A DNA stretch of 64,000 nucleotides from positions 17,501 through 81,500 of the forward strand of contig CAUYUJ010016283.1 of the NCBI GenBank assembly GCA_963575745.1. The letters are read 5' to 3'. The DNA comes from Prorocentrum cordatum. Taxonomy: Eukaryota; Sar; Dinophyceae; Prorocentrales; Prorocentraceae. This document shows positions 31,990-43,200 of this stretch, one piece after another (position 1 is the first letter of the stretch; the number at the start of each line of letters is the position of its first letter). Both the position numbers and the translations under genes were made by a program. Under the pieces are notes generated by a model. It did not search any database, had not been told where the DNA came from, and worked only from the letters and a program-made list of their open reading frames with translations.

Positions 31990-32425
31990 ATTGCCAGGAG
32001 CCACATTTTGACTGCCCGGAGCTAACAGAAAACAATTCCCAGGCCACATTTTGAATGCCCGGAGCCAAATGTAGGCCACTTCGTGTTCTTCGTGTTTCCA
32101 GAACACCATTCCCAGGCAACATTTTGAATGCCCGGAGCCAACTGTAGGCAACTTCGTGTTCTTCGTGTTCCCAGAACACGATTCCCAGGCAACATTTTGA
32201 CTGCCCGGAGCCAACTGTAGGCCACTTCGTGTTCTTCGTGCTCCCAGAACAAAATTCCCAGGGCACATTTTGATTGCCCTGAGCCAACTGTAGGCCACTT
32301 CGTGTTCTTCGTGTTCCCAGAACACCCGTCCTGTACCATATCTTGATTGCTCGGAGCCAACTGTGGGCCACTTCGTGATCTTCGTGTTCCCAGAACACCA
32401 GTCCTGTTCCATGTTTTGAATGCCA
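31990..32425. repeat. 73 bp minisatellite in unit B
   Basis: About six copies of the same unit as in unit A, with CGTGTTCCCAGAACACC and TGCCCGGAGCCAACTGTAGG blocks. The first copies are truncated. Confidence 0.85.
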
Positions 32426-32429
32426 GAGC

Positions 32430-33455
32430 CGAGGCAGGCTGAGGCCGAGGCAGGCTGAGGCCGAGGCAGGCTGAGGCTGAGGCTGAGGCACGCCGAAGCA
32501 GGCTGAGGCCGAGGCAGGCTGAGGCTGAGGCAGGCTGAGGCCGAGGCTGACGCAGGCTGAGGCTGAGGCAGGCTGAGGCCGAGGCTGACGCAGGCTGAGG
32601 CTGAGGCAGGCTGAGACTGAGGCTGAGGCAGGCTGAGGCTGAGCCTGAGGCTGATGCAGGCTGAGGCTGAGAGGCTGACGCTGAGGCTGAGGCAGGCTGA
32701 GGCTGAGGCTGAGGCTGAGGCCGAGGCAGGCTGAGGCTGAGGCTGAGGCAGGCCGAGGCAGGCTGAGGCTGAGGCTGAAGCTGAGGCAGGCTGAGGCTCA
32801 GGCTGAGGCTGTGGCTGTGGCTGATGCTGAGGCAAGCTGCGGCTGAGGCAGGCTGAGGCTGAGGCTGATGCAGGCTGAGGCCAAGGCTGGCTGAGGCTGA
32901 GGCTGAGGCAGGCTAGGGCTGAGGCTGAGGCCGAGGCAGGCTGAGGCTGAGGCCGAGGCAAACCGAGGCAGGCTGAGGCTGATGCTGAGGCTGATGCTGA
33001 GGCAGGCTGAGGCTGAGACAGGCTGAGGCTGAGGCTGAGGCAGGTTGAGGCTGAGGCAGTCTGAGGCTGAGGCCGAGGCAGGCTCAGGCCGAAACAGGCT
33101 GAGGCTGAGCCTGAGGCTGAGGCTGAGGATGAGGCCGAGGCAGGCCGAAGCTGAGACAAGGTGAGGCTGAATAGGGGGGGAAGGGCGGGGGGGAGGAGGG
33201 GAGGCTGAGGCAGGCTGAGGCCGAGGCAGGCTGAGGCCGAGGCAGGCTGAGGCCGAGGCAGGCTGAGGCTGAGGCTGAGGCAAGCCGAGGCAGGCTGAAG
33301 CTGAGGCTGAGGCTGAGGCTGAGGCTGAGGCTGAGGCTGAGGCAGGCTGAGGCTGAGGCTGAAGCAGGCTGAGGCTGAGGCCGAGGCAGGCTGAGGCTGA
33401 GGCTGAGGCAAGCCGAGGCAGGCTGAGGCTGAGGCTGAAACTGAGGCAGGCTGAG
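32430..33455. repeat. GGCTGA hexamer array in unit B
   Basis: About 1.03 kb of GGCTGA hexamers with GGCCGAGGCA and AGGCTGACGC variants, interrupted near 33170-33205 by a G-rich insert. No gene is present. Confidence 0.95.
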
Positions 33456-33735
33456 GCATCCGTAGGAATCCATAGGAATCCGTGGGGATCCCTAGGAATC
33501 CTTAGGAATCCGTAAGCATCCTTAGGAAATCGTAGGCATATTTGAGCATCCTCAGGAATCCTCAAGAGTCCTTAGGATTCCCAAGGAATCCTTAGGCATC
33601 CCAAGGAATCCTTAGGAATCCATAGGAATCAGGATTCCTAAGGATTCCCAAGGTTCCCAAAGGATTCCTATGGATTCCTAAGGATGCCTAAGGATGCCTT
33701 AGGAATCCGTCGGAATCCTTAGGATTCCATTGGAT
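33456..33735. repeat. GGAATCC repeats with an inverted second half
   Basis: 33456-33630 consists of GGAATCCTTA/GGAATCCGTA units of about 10 bp. From 33630 the orientation flips to AGGATTCCTA units until about 33690, then returns to GGAATCC. The two halves could pair as a long imperfect hairpin. Confidence 0.85.
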
Positions 33736-33871
33736 CCGAAGGCCGTTGCCACTGCGACTGTCGTTGCGAACGCGACTGCGACTGCGAGAACAGCAGAATT
33801 CGACAACTGGATTCTCACCTGAATCTTAAGGGGAATGCTTCCAGATATGCTTATACACATCGCTGTTAGGT

Positions 33872-34570
33872 TGCTTTGCTGGAATGATGGCGAAGCGCTC
33901 AAGGGGTACTGGAGGTCCCTCAGAGCATCCTCTTGCATTGAATGGTCCTGTCCATAATTGCCTCTTTCTGAAAATCGGCTGGGTTCTTCACCGAACGAAT
34001 TGGCTTCGCGATCTCGTAACTTGATCGAGACTTTGGATATCTGGGAAGTCCCGGCCGCGCGCGCAAAGGGGCGGCGCGAGAAAGGCGGTCTTCGAAAGGG
34101 GGCAAGGGGTGCATTCGGAAGGGGCCTTCTTAGAAGGGCAAGGGGCTTCCGAGCGGCCCCGCGAAAACCCCCTCGGGGGGCCCTTCTAATCCGCCGATCT
34201 GGCGCGAGCTACATGGGACCTCAGCAAGAGCTTCAACTCTGAGTCTATAGCCAGAGCTCCAGCTCTACGTGGGGGCGGGGGGCCGCCGGGGTGGCTCTGA
34301 CAGGGAAAGGGGAAGGGGCGGGGGGGGGGGGGGCAACTGGCGTTTTCCAAATGATTTTCGCGTCCGGGTGGCACCAAGCCACCCCCCCAAGGCCATCCCC
34401 CCGGGGCCCTCCCTGGACCACCCCCGGGGAAGAGGGGGGGGGCTGGCGGTCCCCCATCTGGCGTTTTCTTACTGATTTGCGCACCCCCGAGATGTTTCGA
34501 GAAGCCCAATGGCCCCCCTCAGATCTAGCCGCTAATCCAGAAGCCGAAATTCGGAATGAATTGTTTTGTT
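33872..34570. other. No recognisable gene
   Basis: GC-rich sequence with short G and C runs (34320-34332, 34431-34441). Open frames lack motifs. Confidence 0.4.
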
Positions 34571-34573
34571 CGT

Positions 34574-34629
34574 CGCCCCTCCGTCACAGAGGGGGGCCCT
34601 TGGATGGGCCCCCTCTGTCGCGGAGGGGC
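34574..34629. repeat. Inverted repeat able to form a hairpin
   Basis: Arms 34574-34599 and 34606-34629 (GCCCCTCCG...GGGGCCC against its complement) pair with only two or three mismatches around a 6 nt loop. It lacks a T run and is GC-rich, so I do not call it a terminator. Confidence 0.75.
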
Positions 34630-35148
34630 TCGTTCTGCGCGCCCCTCGGCCGCGGGGGCTCCCGCTACGTTTGGAAACGATAGAAAGCGGGGAAAATGCG
34701 ATGGCGGGATGGGGGATTGGGGGGGAGCGGATGGAGGATAGGAAACGACGACAGCACCGATGACAGCGCCGTCTCTTTTTCCCGCGCGACTCGCCGCTGC
34801 TCGCGACGCACTGCCATGGCCCCCGCTGCTGCGGAGGCGCGACGTTCGCAGCTCTCCCCAGGGGTGCTCGTCGCTGCCGCCCTCGATTCACGTCCACCGG
34901 ACCTCCCAGCGCTCGCTCCTCCAATCGCCGGGGCCTGCGCCGCGGGCGAGAAATGCGTTTGTCGCGTCGCGCCAGGCAGGTTGGACCCTGCCGTCCTGCG
35001 CCGAGGAAGCGGCGCCCCTCGGCCGCTGCAACTCGCGCTCCTCGCCCCGCCTGCTGCCCCGCCATTCCCGCGAATTGCCGCGCCACTCATGCCTGCCCCA
35101 CTTCGAATCTGTTGGTTGCTACCATGGCGTCTGTGACCCCCGCTGCCG

Positions 35149-35721
35149 CGGCGGCCCCTGCGGCTGCTTCGGTGGCGCTTCCATCGCCAGAGTGAGGCGG
35201 GGCGCAACCGGTCGGAGGACATGGGCGCCCGAATGCGAGCCGAGGGGGGTTTGTTTCGGCTGCCGCTCTCGGTCGCGGCCAAGACAGCGCCGGGCTGCTA
35301 CGCCCCCAACGCGGCGCGACCTCGCGATGATGAGCCGGGGAGGTCGGGCCCCACAGGGGGGGCTTCGTGGTGCACGGCCTGGCCAAGCGTGGCCAGAGCT
35401 GAGCACGGGCTTGCCGAGGGCGAACATCGCGCTGAAGGCCTGCGCTCGCTGGCGCCGGATGCCTACCTCCGCTCGGCCGAGCTCTTCGGCCTGCGAGTCG
35501 GGGGCGCGATGGTCACCGACGGCGCCGACGGCGCCCTTCTGGTCGCGCTCCGCCTCGGCGTGATCGAGCGGGGCGAGCGAGCCGAGACAGGGGCGGGGCA
35601 GGGCGCCCTGATTGACAGTCAACGCGCTGCCCAGATGGCGCAGCGACTGCGGAGCTCACGGAAGCCGGACGAACGCCTCCTCAATATGGCGGCCGACCGC
35701 TACCGACGTGTCCTACGCTAA
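35149..35721 (+). CDS. Hypothetical ORF with coding-like composition
   Basis: From the ATG at 35221 the frame runs to TAA at 35719-35721. The final 90 residues (LRSLAPDAYLRSAELFGLRV, MVTDGADGALLVALRLGVIE, DERLLNMAADRYRRVLR) have strong GC third-position bias, few low-complexity runs and a plausible protein sequence. Upstream, neighbouring frames look briefly protein-like in turn (GFVVHGLAKRGQS; STGLPRANIALKACA), suggesting frameshifts or exon junctions near 35380-35450. No family is recognised. It could be the last exon of a host gene or the tail of another retroelement. Confidence 0.35.
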   Translation, partial: RRPLRLLRWRFHRQSEAGRNRSEDMGARMRAEGGLFRLPLSVAAKTAPGCYAPNAARPRDDEPGRSGPTGGASWCTAWPSVARAEHGLAEGEHRAEGLRSLAPDAYLRSAELFGLRVGGAMVTDGADGALLVALRLGVIERGERAETGAGQGALIDSQRAAQMAQRLRSSRKPDERLLNMAADRYRRVLR

Positions 35722-36070
35722 GCCTGCTCCGACGCGGGGGCGGGGGCCCGCCCGGCCCGCTCGGCCCGCCGCTCGGGGCCGAGTCGCGATGCATGGCAGA
35801 TGCGGCGGAGAGGGCGGCGGGCATCCGAGAAGAGCGCGATGGGGCGCGTGAAGACCCAGGCCCTCGCGGCCGCGAGAGAGGCCGCGCCAGCTGATGCCCT
35901 CGAGAAAGGCGCAGAGCCGCCGCGCGCCAGCTGGCGCCGTGAGAAAGCAAGAGAATTATGAATGTTTTGGCAAACGAACGGATCGCTTCAACTAATTTTC
36001 TGCTAACGATTTAAGTGCGGCCGCGTCTGCGCGCCCCCCCGCCCGGCCCGGCGCGCCGCGGCCGGGCGCC
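35722..36070. other. No recognisable gene
   Basis: GC-rich spacer downstream of the ORF ending at 35721. A short AT-richer stretch lies at 35945-36010. No motif is found. Confidence 0.4.
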
Positions 36071-36075
36071 GGCGC

Positions 36076-36665
36076 TGCGGCGGCGCGTGCCCCTCCAGCC
36101 CCGAGGCCCGCCCACCAGCGAAGGGCATTCGCCTCCGCGACACGCGCGAGGCCTCGTGCCTCGAGGGAAAGCGCCTCATCTACGTTATGCTGGCGCCACC
36201 GCCCGCCGCCATTCTCGCGCAAGGCAATGCTTGACGGGCGCCTCTCAATGCGCATGGCCCATTGGACAATGAGTTTCTCGGGCCTCGTCTTCCACCCCCC
36301 CCGCCCCCGCGCGCGGGCGGGGCGGGGTGCGTTCGCGAGGGGGGGGCTCTGCGCGAAGGTGGCGCCGCTCCGATTCATTTGTGCGTTCCCGTCTCAAGCT
36401 CCCCCCCCCTTTCCGCTCTCGCTTTGCCCGCCGGTCTTGGGGGCTCGGGCTCGCGCGGGCCGGCGCGCGCGTCGCGCCCGGCGCCCCGAGGCCCGCCCAC
36501 CAGCGGGGGGCATTCCTCCCCGCGAAGATACTCGCCTCCACTGGGCGCGCGAGGCCTGTGCCCGAGGGAAAGGGCGCGTGCCATTCCATGCTGGCGCCGC
36601 CGTCCGCCGCCCCATCTCTCGCGCGGGGTGGCGTTTCACGGGCGCATCTTGAATGCAATTGCACT
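36076..36665. repeat. Two diverged copies of a 384 bp-spaced repeat
   Basis: CCGAGGCCCGCCCACCAGCG occurs at 36101 and again at 36485. The similarity continues downstream in both through GGCATTC, GCGCGCGAGGCCT, GAGGGAAAG, ATGCTGGCGCC and ACGGGCGC to about 36250 and 36655. The copies are too diverged for recent duplication. Confidence 0.7.
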
Positions 36666-37465
36666 CCGCTCGTCGCGCAGCAACGCCGCGGGGGCAAACA
36701 AATGCCCCGCCCAATGCAATTTCCGCGCGGGCCGGCCGCGCAGACGCGATCAGAGCTCCCCATTCTAGGACAGGCCTTCGCGGGCCGATGGGCGCGCAAC
36801 ACGGCGGCGCCGCGGCGCGAGAAAAACAAACAACTGATCCACTCGGCGCGCGGCGCGGCGACCCGCGGGGCGAAGCATTGCAATCAAAACTACTCAACGC
36901 CGAGCGGCGACCACAAATCCGAATCCACTCCCATTCGCCGCGCGGCGTCGCCTGGAGGGGGGGGGGGGGGGCGAAAGTGCAGCGCCCAATTCTACTCGCG
37001 TTTTCACCCCGTCCGCGGCGGCTGCAGCGCAATCGGCCGGCAACGAAACCCGGCCCACTGGCCCGCGCGGCAGCGGGCGCCTCGGGGGCGGGCGCGCGGC
37101 GCGATGTCGACCTGCTAGCGAGCGTCGCGGCGTCTTCGCCGCGCCTGGGGCGCAGCGCCCTGGAAGTGAAAAACGAAATCCACTCCATTCCCGGGCCCGG
37201 CAATCCGCGGGGGGGAACGCGCGGAATCCACCCCGCTCGCCGCGCGGCAACGCCACGGGCGAGGGGCGAAACAAATGCCCCACTCGACGCCCTGACTCTG
37301 GAAGTTTCTGCGCGGATCGGCCGCAGTGACGCGCTCAGAAGTCTCATTCCTGCGGCAGGCCTGCGCGGGCCGACGGGCGCGCGGAGCGGCGGCGCCGCGG
37401 GGCGAAAGGAAACTGCCCCGCTCGAAGCGCCGCGCAGCAGCGCGCGAGGGGCGAAACAGAAAGGC
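36655..37465. repeat. Degenerate repeats rich in GCGCGGCAACGCC
   Basis: The phrase CGCGCGGCAACGCC...GGGGCGAAACAAATGCC recurs in variant form near 36675, 36850, 36935, 37240 and 37430, and CGCGGGCC(G/A)ATGGGCGCGC near 36780 and 37370. This gives RRAATPRG-type repeats in the open plus-strand frame. A poly-G run sits at 36958-36970. Confidence 0.6.
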
Positions 37466-38645
37466 TGCAGCGCTCGATTCGCAACGTGGCAACGGGGCCC
37501 CGAAGTCCCGACCGTTTCGCGAAAGCCAGCGTTCGTTCTGGGTCATTTTCAAACGAGCCAATAGCCCGTCGAGGACTCCTGGAAAGCGAAAGCGCCGAAA
37601 CATCTCGAGTCGCAATCGCCTCTCGACGTCGGGGATCTGCCCCCCCGGGTAGATCCTGAGCTGCCCCCCGTCGGAAACCCGAAGGGAGCCCGACCGTGGC
37701 CGGCGCAGACGCCAGGGGGGGCAGCAGTGGCCGGCGGCGGGCGGGCGAGAGCGGCGGCGCACGCGACGCGCGCGAACTCGCAGCCGCCGTCGTCGCCGTC
37801 GTTCGCCGTCGCCAAAGAGCCGCGGAGAAGAGGTTCAGAGGGCGAGAGGGGAACAATAGATGACAGAAACGATCGCGAATTGCCGATTTGACCCGCCGGA
37901 ATTCCAGGTCGCGCGTTTCTGCGGAATTCCGACCTTCGAACCGAACTTCTCGACGAGGCCGATTCCAGCGAGTTTCCGCCGAGCGGATTCCGGGTTTGGA
38001 ACCGATTCCCGGATTGAGCTCCCCGCCCATGTCGCCCATTCTCGCCCTGGCCTCCTTACTGCGCAGGCGAGCGCATCTGTGGCCAGCTGAAATGTTCAGC
38101 CCAGGGCGGGCCGGGGAAGCAGCTGCGCCGACTCTGCCGATCAACGGAAGCGAATGATTGCAAAGACTGGACTCGGCCGAAGAGAACGATGCACATGCAC
38201 TGATCCTGGCAAGGCCCGTCCTTGACCCAGGATCGGCGCATATGCCTTCCTGGCCAAGATAGGAGGGCGTATGCACCGATTCTGGGCCCAGGATGGGCGT
38301 GGCCAGAATCGGCGCATGTGCATAATTCTTTTTCCTCTATGGACTGCGCAGGGCCACTGGCCCAGATGAATCAGGACGCGCTTTCTAAGAACTCGTGAAA
38401 CGCACGCTGGAGGATTTGCGAGACAGGTCGCTAGAACCTACATTAGCAATCGTCCCAGCTTATGTTTGGTGTGATCTCGTAACAACGCTGAATCCAAAGA
38501 AGCGGCACTGTGTTTATTACAAATGCTTCCAACGATACAAACAGAAACTGCCGGTCTGTGCTGATAGTCGCGCGATTCCAAGTGCGCGCATGCTTGCGGA
38601 ACTTACCCTAAACAGCTCCCAGCGCTCTGCCCATATCCCCAGAGC
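37466..38645. other. No recognisable gene
   Basis: GC-rich, with GAATTCC-like phrases (37900-38010) and weakly repeated CCAGGATC/GGCGCAT phrases (38200-38320). No coding motif was found on either strand. Confidence 0.4.
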
Positions 38646-38649
38646 TTGA

Positions 38650-38928
38650 CTAAGCGGATCCCAGATATACTATCGAACCGAAGCGCGCGGAAGTTGACGT
38701 CGCGGCGGGACAGCATAACTTGGAACCTGTTCCACTATAGCTCCATGCCCACCCGTGTTCCTGCGCGAACAATTTCTGCCAGCAGGGTGTGGCATGTATC
38801 ATGACTGCGGCGCGGCAATTAAGCAAAGCGTCATCAACGTACAACAGCAAAACTACATTCCATCGCGTCCCATCCCCTGCGTGGCGCGGTGCGTCCAAAT
38901 AACCATCGCCATCACCATCGCGAACCAT
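38650..38928 (-). pseudogene. Possible copia reverse-transcriptase scrap
   Basis: The frame includes WNVVLLLYVDDALLNCRA, which matches the hydrophobic-YVDD-hydrophobic block C of Ty1/copia reverse transcriptases. The flanking residues do not give a convincing RT, and no neighbouring block is readable. It may be a very old fragment or a chance match. Confidence 0.3.
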
Positions 38929-40200
38929 ATGGGGGACAACGGGACAACGGGCATCCGTGCAATATTATGGAATTGTGGCGTTTTTCTATAAACAGCTGCC
39001 GCCCGCCAGCGACGCGGAGATCTCGGCAGCCATGCAGGTTCCAAATGATATTCAGGATGCAACCAAGAAGCCTCAAACTTCGGTCCCTCCAAAATCGCGT
39101 TCACGCTGATCGACCCGAAAGTCTATGTCGAGTCCAGCGGGACTAAGGCTACGGCCATGCTTCCCTGCAAATGCCAACTCGACTTGACGACGTACAGCAT
39201 GTAGCGCGTACGATGATGATTGACGCCCCCGGCAAAAGCCAAAGTGTGTCGGCCTCCGTATATCTTCGGGCCCGGTGTTTTGTAGTCGATTCACGATGAA
39301 TGCCGCCCTGAGGACCATAGGCCACGCACAGTAAACTCATTGAACGATACGTATCACATTTGGCGAGGGCACCTTTGTTCACAGCCTGTGGCAATCATAG
39401 GTTCTTGCCAGTCCTCTGACACGGCCCCCCCGTTCTTACCTATATTACACAAATCCCTAAACCATTCGAGCCAACCCGAGTCTACAACACCAACTTGCCA
39501 ATATGTCGGTGGTATGTCATCAAGTCTACAGGCTTTGCCACGCTTCGGTTATCTCTTATCTCTAAGGTTGCTTACTTTTTCAGTTGCGCGTGTTTTGAGA
39601 AACTTGTAGTGGATCTCCAATGTGGTCGTCGTCGGCCAGCTGTGCCACTCGTGCATTTCGTGTTACCTTCTGCGCGTACTTTGCCATCGTGTCCACTCTT
39701 TGCGCGGTGTCCATCAATTCGCAACTCATGTCTGTGATTATTCCTTGACGGTGCGGTTTGGGCTGGCAATGCCTTTTTAAGAGCGTCCGAAGTTCCGTCC
39801 GATACCTGCACATTCACCCAAAGTGTCATAGCACATTTGCACGCCTTGCAAGCTTCTTTCAATCAGTTATTCGCCTCTGGTTTGTCGCTGGCTGGTCTTG
39901 CCTGCCTTGGTGGTTTTCGTGATTCATGGATTGACGACTTCTTTTTGGAATTTCGGCAAAATGTCGGCTGCGGTAAGATTTACTCTTCCCCTGGTCCCAC
40001 ATATCTTGCAAATGTATGGATTCCGCTGTAACCAGTGGCACATGTTCCAAGACTGACTCCACGTAGGTGTTCAAAGCAAGCGGAACTTGCATGGCGTGGC
40101 GTACCTTTTGGCATCGCAAGTGCAACAATCACCAAATGATGATCTGTAGCAAGGACTGCATCTTGGGGGCTATCCAGCGTGGCAAAAACAACAAATCGGA
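38929..40200. other. No recognisable gene
   Basis: Less GC-rich than its surroundings. A minus frame near 40060-39950 reads YICKICGTRGRVNL, which could be half of a Cys4 finger, but nothing supports it further. Confidence 0.35.
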
Positions 40201-40203
40201 GGT

Positions 40204-40278
40204 CCGCGCGGATTTCTTGGATCAGCGCCAGAGGCGCCGCCAGGGGGGCCTCAGCGCCGATCCAAGAAATCCGCGCGG
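40204..40278. repeat. Inverted repeat with 20 bp perfect arms
   Basis: CCGCGCGGATTTCTTGGATC (40204-40223) is repeated as its exact complement at 40259-40278 with a 35 bp spacer. The similarity extends a few bases on both sides with mismatches. 40279-40955 beyond it holds no recognised gene. Confidence 0.85.
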
Positions 40279-43200
40279 AGGTCCAAAGAGAATCTTTTCC
40301 TGTTCGGAGCTCTGGAGCGATCTGTCCTGGTCCTGGGCTTACCTGACCTCCCTCGTCCTACCCCCTGAGGGGACCGGGCACGGGGCCTCGGGCCTCAGGG
40401 TGAGGTTGCCCGTGCTGCTGGAGGCGCCGAGCGCCTGGACTTCCCGCCGCCAGCGCGCTCCGAGGAGGGATGGGGGAGACAGAAAGACAACTCCACGTTG
40501 TCATGAATTAGAGACATCCTCTCGCTGTGAAAGATCACGGCGGAAGGTTTATTGCCCGTTTTCGGCCTCCCGTGGCCCTCGTTGGGCCCGAAGACCGTCA
40601 AAAAAAACTCGGGATGAAAGGCCCGTCCCCGTGAAGGTGTCCAGACCTCTGGGGAGCCACGTTGTGAAAAGATCACGACGGAGGATCTCTGGGGCACGAT
40701 CAGTCAGCTTCGAACTGGCGCATCGGATCGAATCGAAATGTGCATCGGATGGGGCTGCATCGGCACGGAGTCGCGAGTTGGATCGGCTGCGCCAGGATAC
40801 ACACCAATACCGTGCAAGCATCGGGCCACATCGGATGATCGGAAATTCCGCCGACCTCTTGGGGTCACGGCGTGTGAGATGCTTCCCCCTCCCTAAACCC
40901 CTCCCCCGGGGGCCTGGTCAGGCCGGTTTGGGGGGGGGAAGGGGGGGCAAATCCATCATCCGCACATTTGAAGCCTCAGGAGGCCCCAAAACGGCACAAA
41001 AAGGTTACAAAGGTTGCCGGAACGGTCCAAGAGAGCTACGAATCGACGAAAAATCACCCCAAAACGCCGAAGATTGCCTCCACACGGCTCCACAAGTCCC
41101 CAAGACGTTTGAAACAATATTACACGGCGCCCAAATAGGCCCTCCAGAAGCAAAAATCATCTCATTTCTGATTTAAAAAACGTGCATTTTCACCTCATTC
41201 GTCCATTCGGCTTCCATGCGGCGCAGAGCGGCCCAAAAAGCCTCCAATATCGACCCTCGCCAGCCCAAGAGGCTCCCCAAAAAGCTTCAAGACGGCGTCC
41301 GGGCGATCCACGAAGGCCCCAGAAACCATAGCAACGGCTTAGGAAAGCCGCAGGACGGTCCCAAGAGGGCTCCAAAACGGGGCAAGAGGACCCCAAAAGG
41401 CTGTCCGGACGGCCCACGCGGGGGACGATTCGGCCCAAACCGCCCGAGATTGCCTCCAGACAGCCCCATGGGCGTCCAAGACGTTTGCATACGCGACCAC
41501 GAGGCGCTCCAAGCAGTCCTCCTGAAACAAAAACCGCCCAATTCCCTTGGGAGAACGTACATGTTCAGCATATTCGTTTCTTGGGCTTCCACGAGGCCCA
41601 CAACGGTCCAGCAAACCTCCAAGATCGACCTCTGGAACCCCAAGAGACTCTCCAAAAGGCTCTACGACGGCCTCCGGGCGCCCCACGAAGGCCCCAGAGA
41701 CCATAGCAACGGCCCGGGGGAACGGCAGGACGGTCCTAAGAGGGCTCCAGAACGTGTCTAGAGGGGCCTCACAGGCTGTGCGGACAGGCCACGCGGGGGA
41801 CGATTGCTGCCGCCCCAAGGGGTCGGCGGTGTGGCGTAAGCCACTGAATCCACGTCCGGAGGTGACGTGCTGAGCGGCAGCGTTTTCCGGCGAACGCCTT
41901 ACTGCAACGTATCCAATGTATCCAATGATTGCATACTTGCCACATGTTGTATTGTGTTACATTATTATGTCTCCCCCGTAACCCCCCTGGGAGCTGCGCC
42001 ACACCGCCGGACCAAAGTGCCCCCCCCCTCCCGGGGCTCAGAAATCTACCAAAACGTATAGAACGTCGATGATCTTGACCTCTTGGGCCTCTTGGGGGGC
42101 CGAGAGGGCGCCAAGACGGCTCAAGATGGGTTGTGTGCGGGCCAAAACGGCCCCGAGACGGTCCGAGATGGTTCCAAGAGGGCCCCAAAAGCCCAAATGA
42201 CGGCCCAAGAGGGCCCCAAGAGCGCCCACAACTGCGCCTCCAGAGGCCAAGATCATTGATTGTCCAATGGTTTGGGCACTCTTTTAACGTTCTCGCCTTT
42301 GCGGTCCAAGCAGCTTCGCAAATAGCTCCAGCACAACCCAAGAAACCCCCAAGAGGGCCCCGAGACGGCCCAACAGAACCCCAAGACGGCCCAAAGAGGC
42401 CCCCAAGACGGTCCAAGAGGCCCGGATTTAGGCGTTCTCGCCTTTTTCGATTGTCAGAAGCCCAAGACGGCCCAAACAGCTTCCAACATGTCCCTCAGAC
42501 CGCCCCAGAAGCGCCCACGGGAGCCCAAAGACGGCTCCAGAGGGCCCCAAGACGGCCCAATGAACCCCCCAAAACAACCCAAGAAGCCCCAAGACAGCCA
42601 AATAGGATCCCAAGAGAGCCCCAAGGCGGCAGTGAGAGCCACCCAAGACGGCCTCCGATGGGGCGGAACGGGAAAAAAACGCACCATCACGGCACAAGAC
42701 ACCCCCAAGAGGCTCCAGGAGGCACCCAAGAAGCCCCCAAGAAACCCCAAAGAAGCCCCCAAGAGGCCTCCAAGAGTCTCCCAAGAGGCTCCCAAAAGGC
42801 CCCACAACGACTGCACTGAGCGGCCAGCTGACGGTCTGGACCAGGTGCAGCACGTGGCTCATCGCACGAACTCCACTGGGCGCAGCGCGCCTCCAAATGC
42901 AGGCCACGACTTGACTGTACGTACTCCGGACGTGCACCCCGCGAAGCGAGAGGAATCCACGTCTGGAGGTGACATGCTGAGCGGCAGCGTTTTCCGGCGA
43001 ACGCCTTACTGCAACGTATCCAATGTATCCAATGATTGCATACTTGCCACATGTTGTATTGTGTTACATTATGATGTCTCCCCCCCTAACCCCCCCTGGG
43101 AGCTGCGCCACACCGCCGGACCAAAGTGGCCCCCCCCCTCCCGGGGCTCAGAAACCTACCAAAACTTATAGAAAATCTATGATTTCGACCTCTTGGGCCT

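Larger units (their letters stand above)
31871..33871. mobile_element. Composite unit B with terminal inverted repeats
   Basis: Starts ACCTAACAGCGA and ends TCGCTGTTAGGT, a perfect 12 bp inverted repeat. It lies 32 bp downstream of unit A in the same orientation. Internal order: 5' block (31871-31985), 73 bp minisatellite (31990-32425), GGCTGA array (32430-33455), an extra GGAATCC array (33456-33735) not present in unit A, and the 3' block (33741-33871). The end blocks of A and B are about 90% alike while the cores differ in length. Confidence 0.5.

Noticed and set aside
30263-33459. Long minus-strand ORFs rich in Ser, Leu, Gln, Pro and Ala
   Set aside because: They follow the GGCTGA hexamer and the 73 bp minisatellite exactly and have no other content.
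34574-34629. Rho-independent terminator
   Set aside because: There is no T run after the stem and the genome context is eukaryotic.
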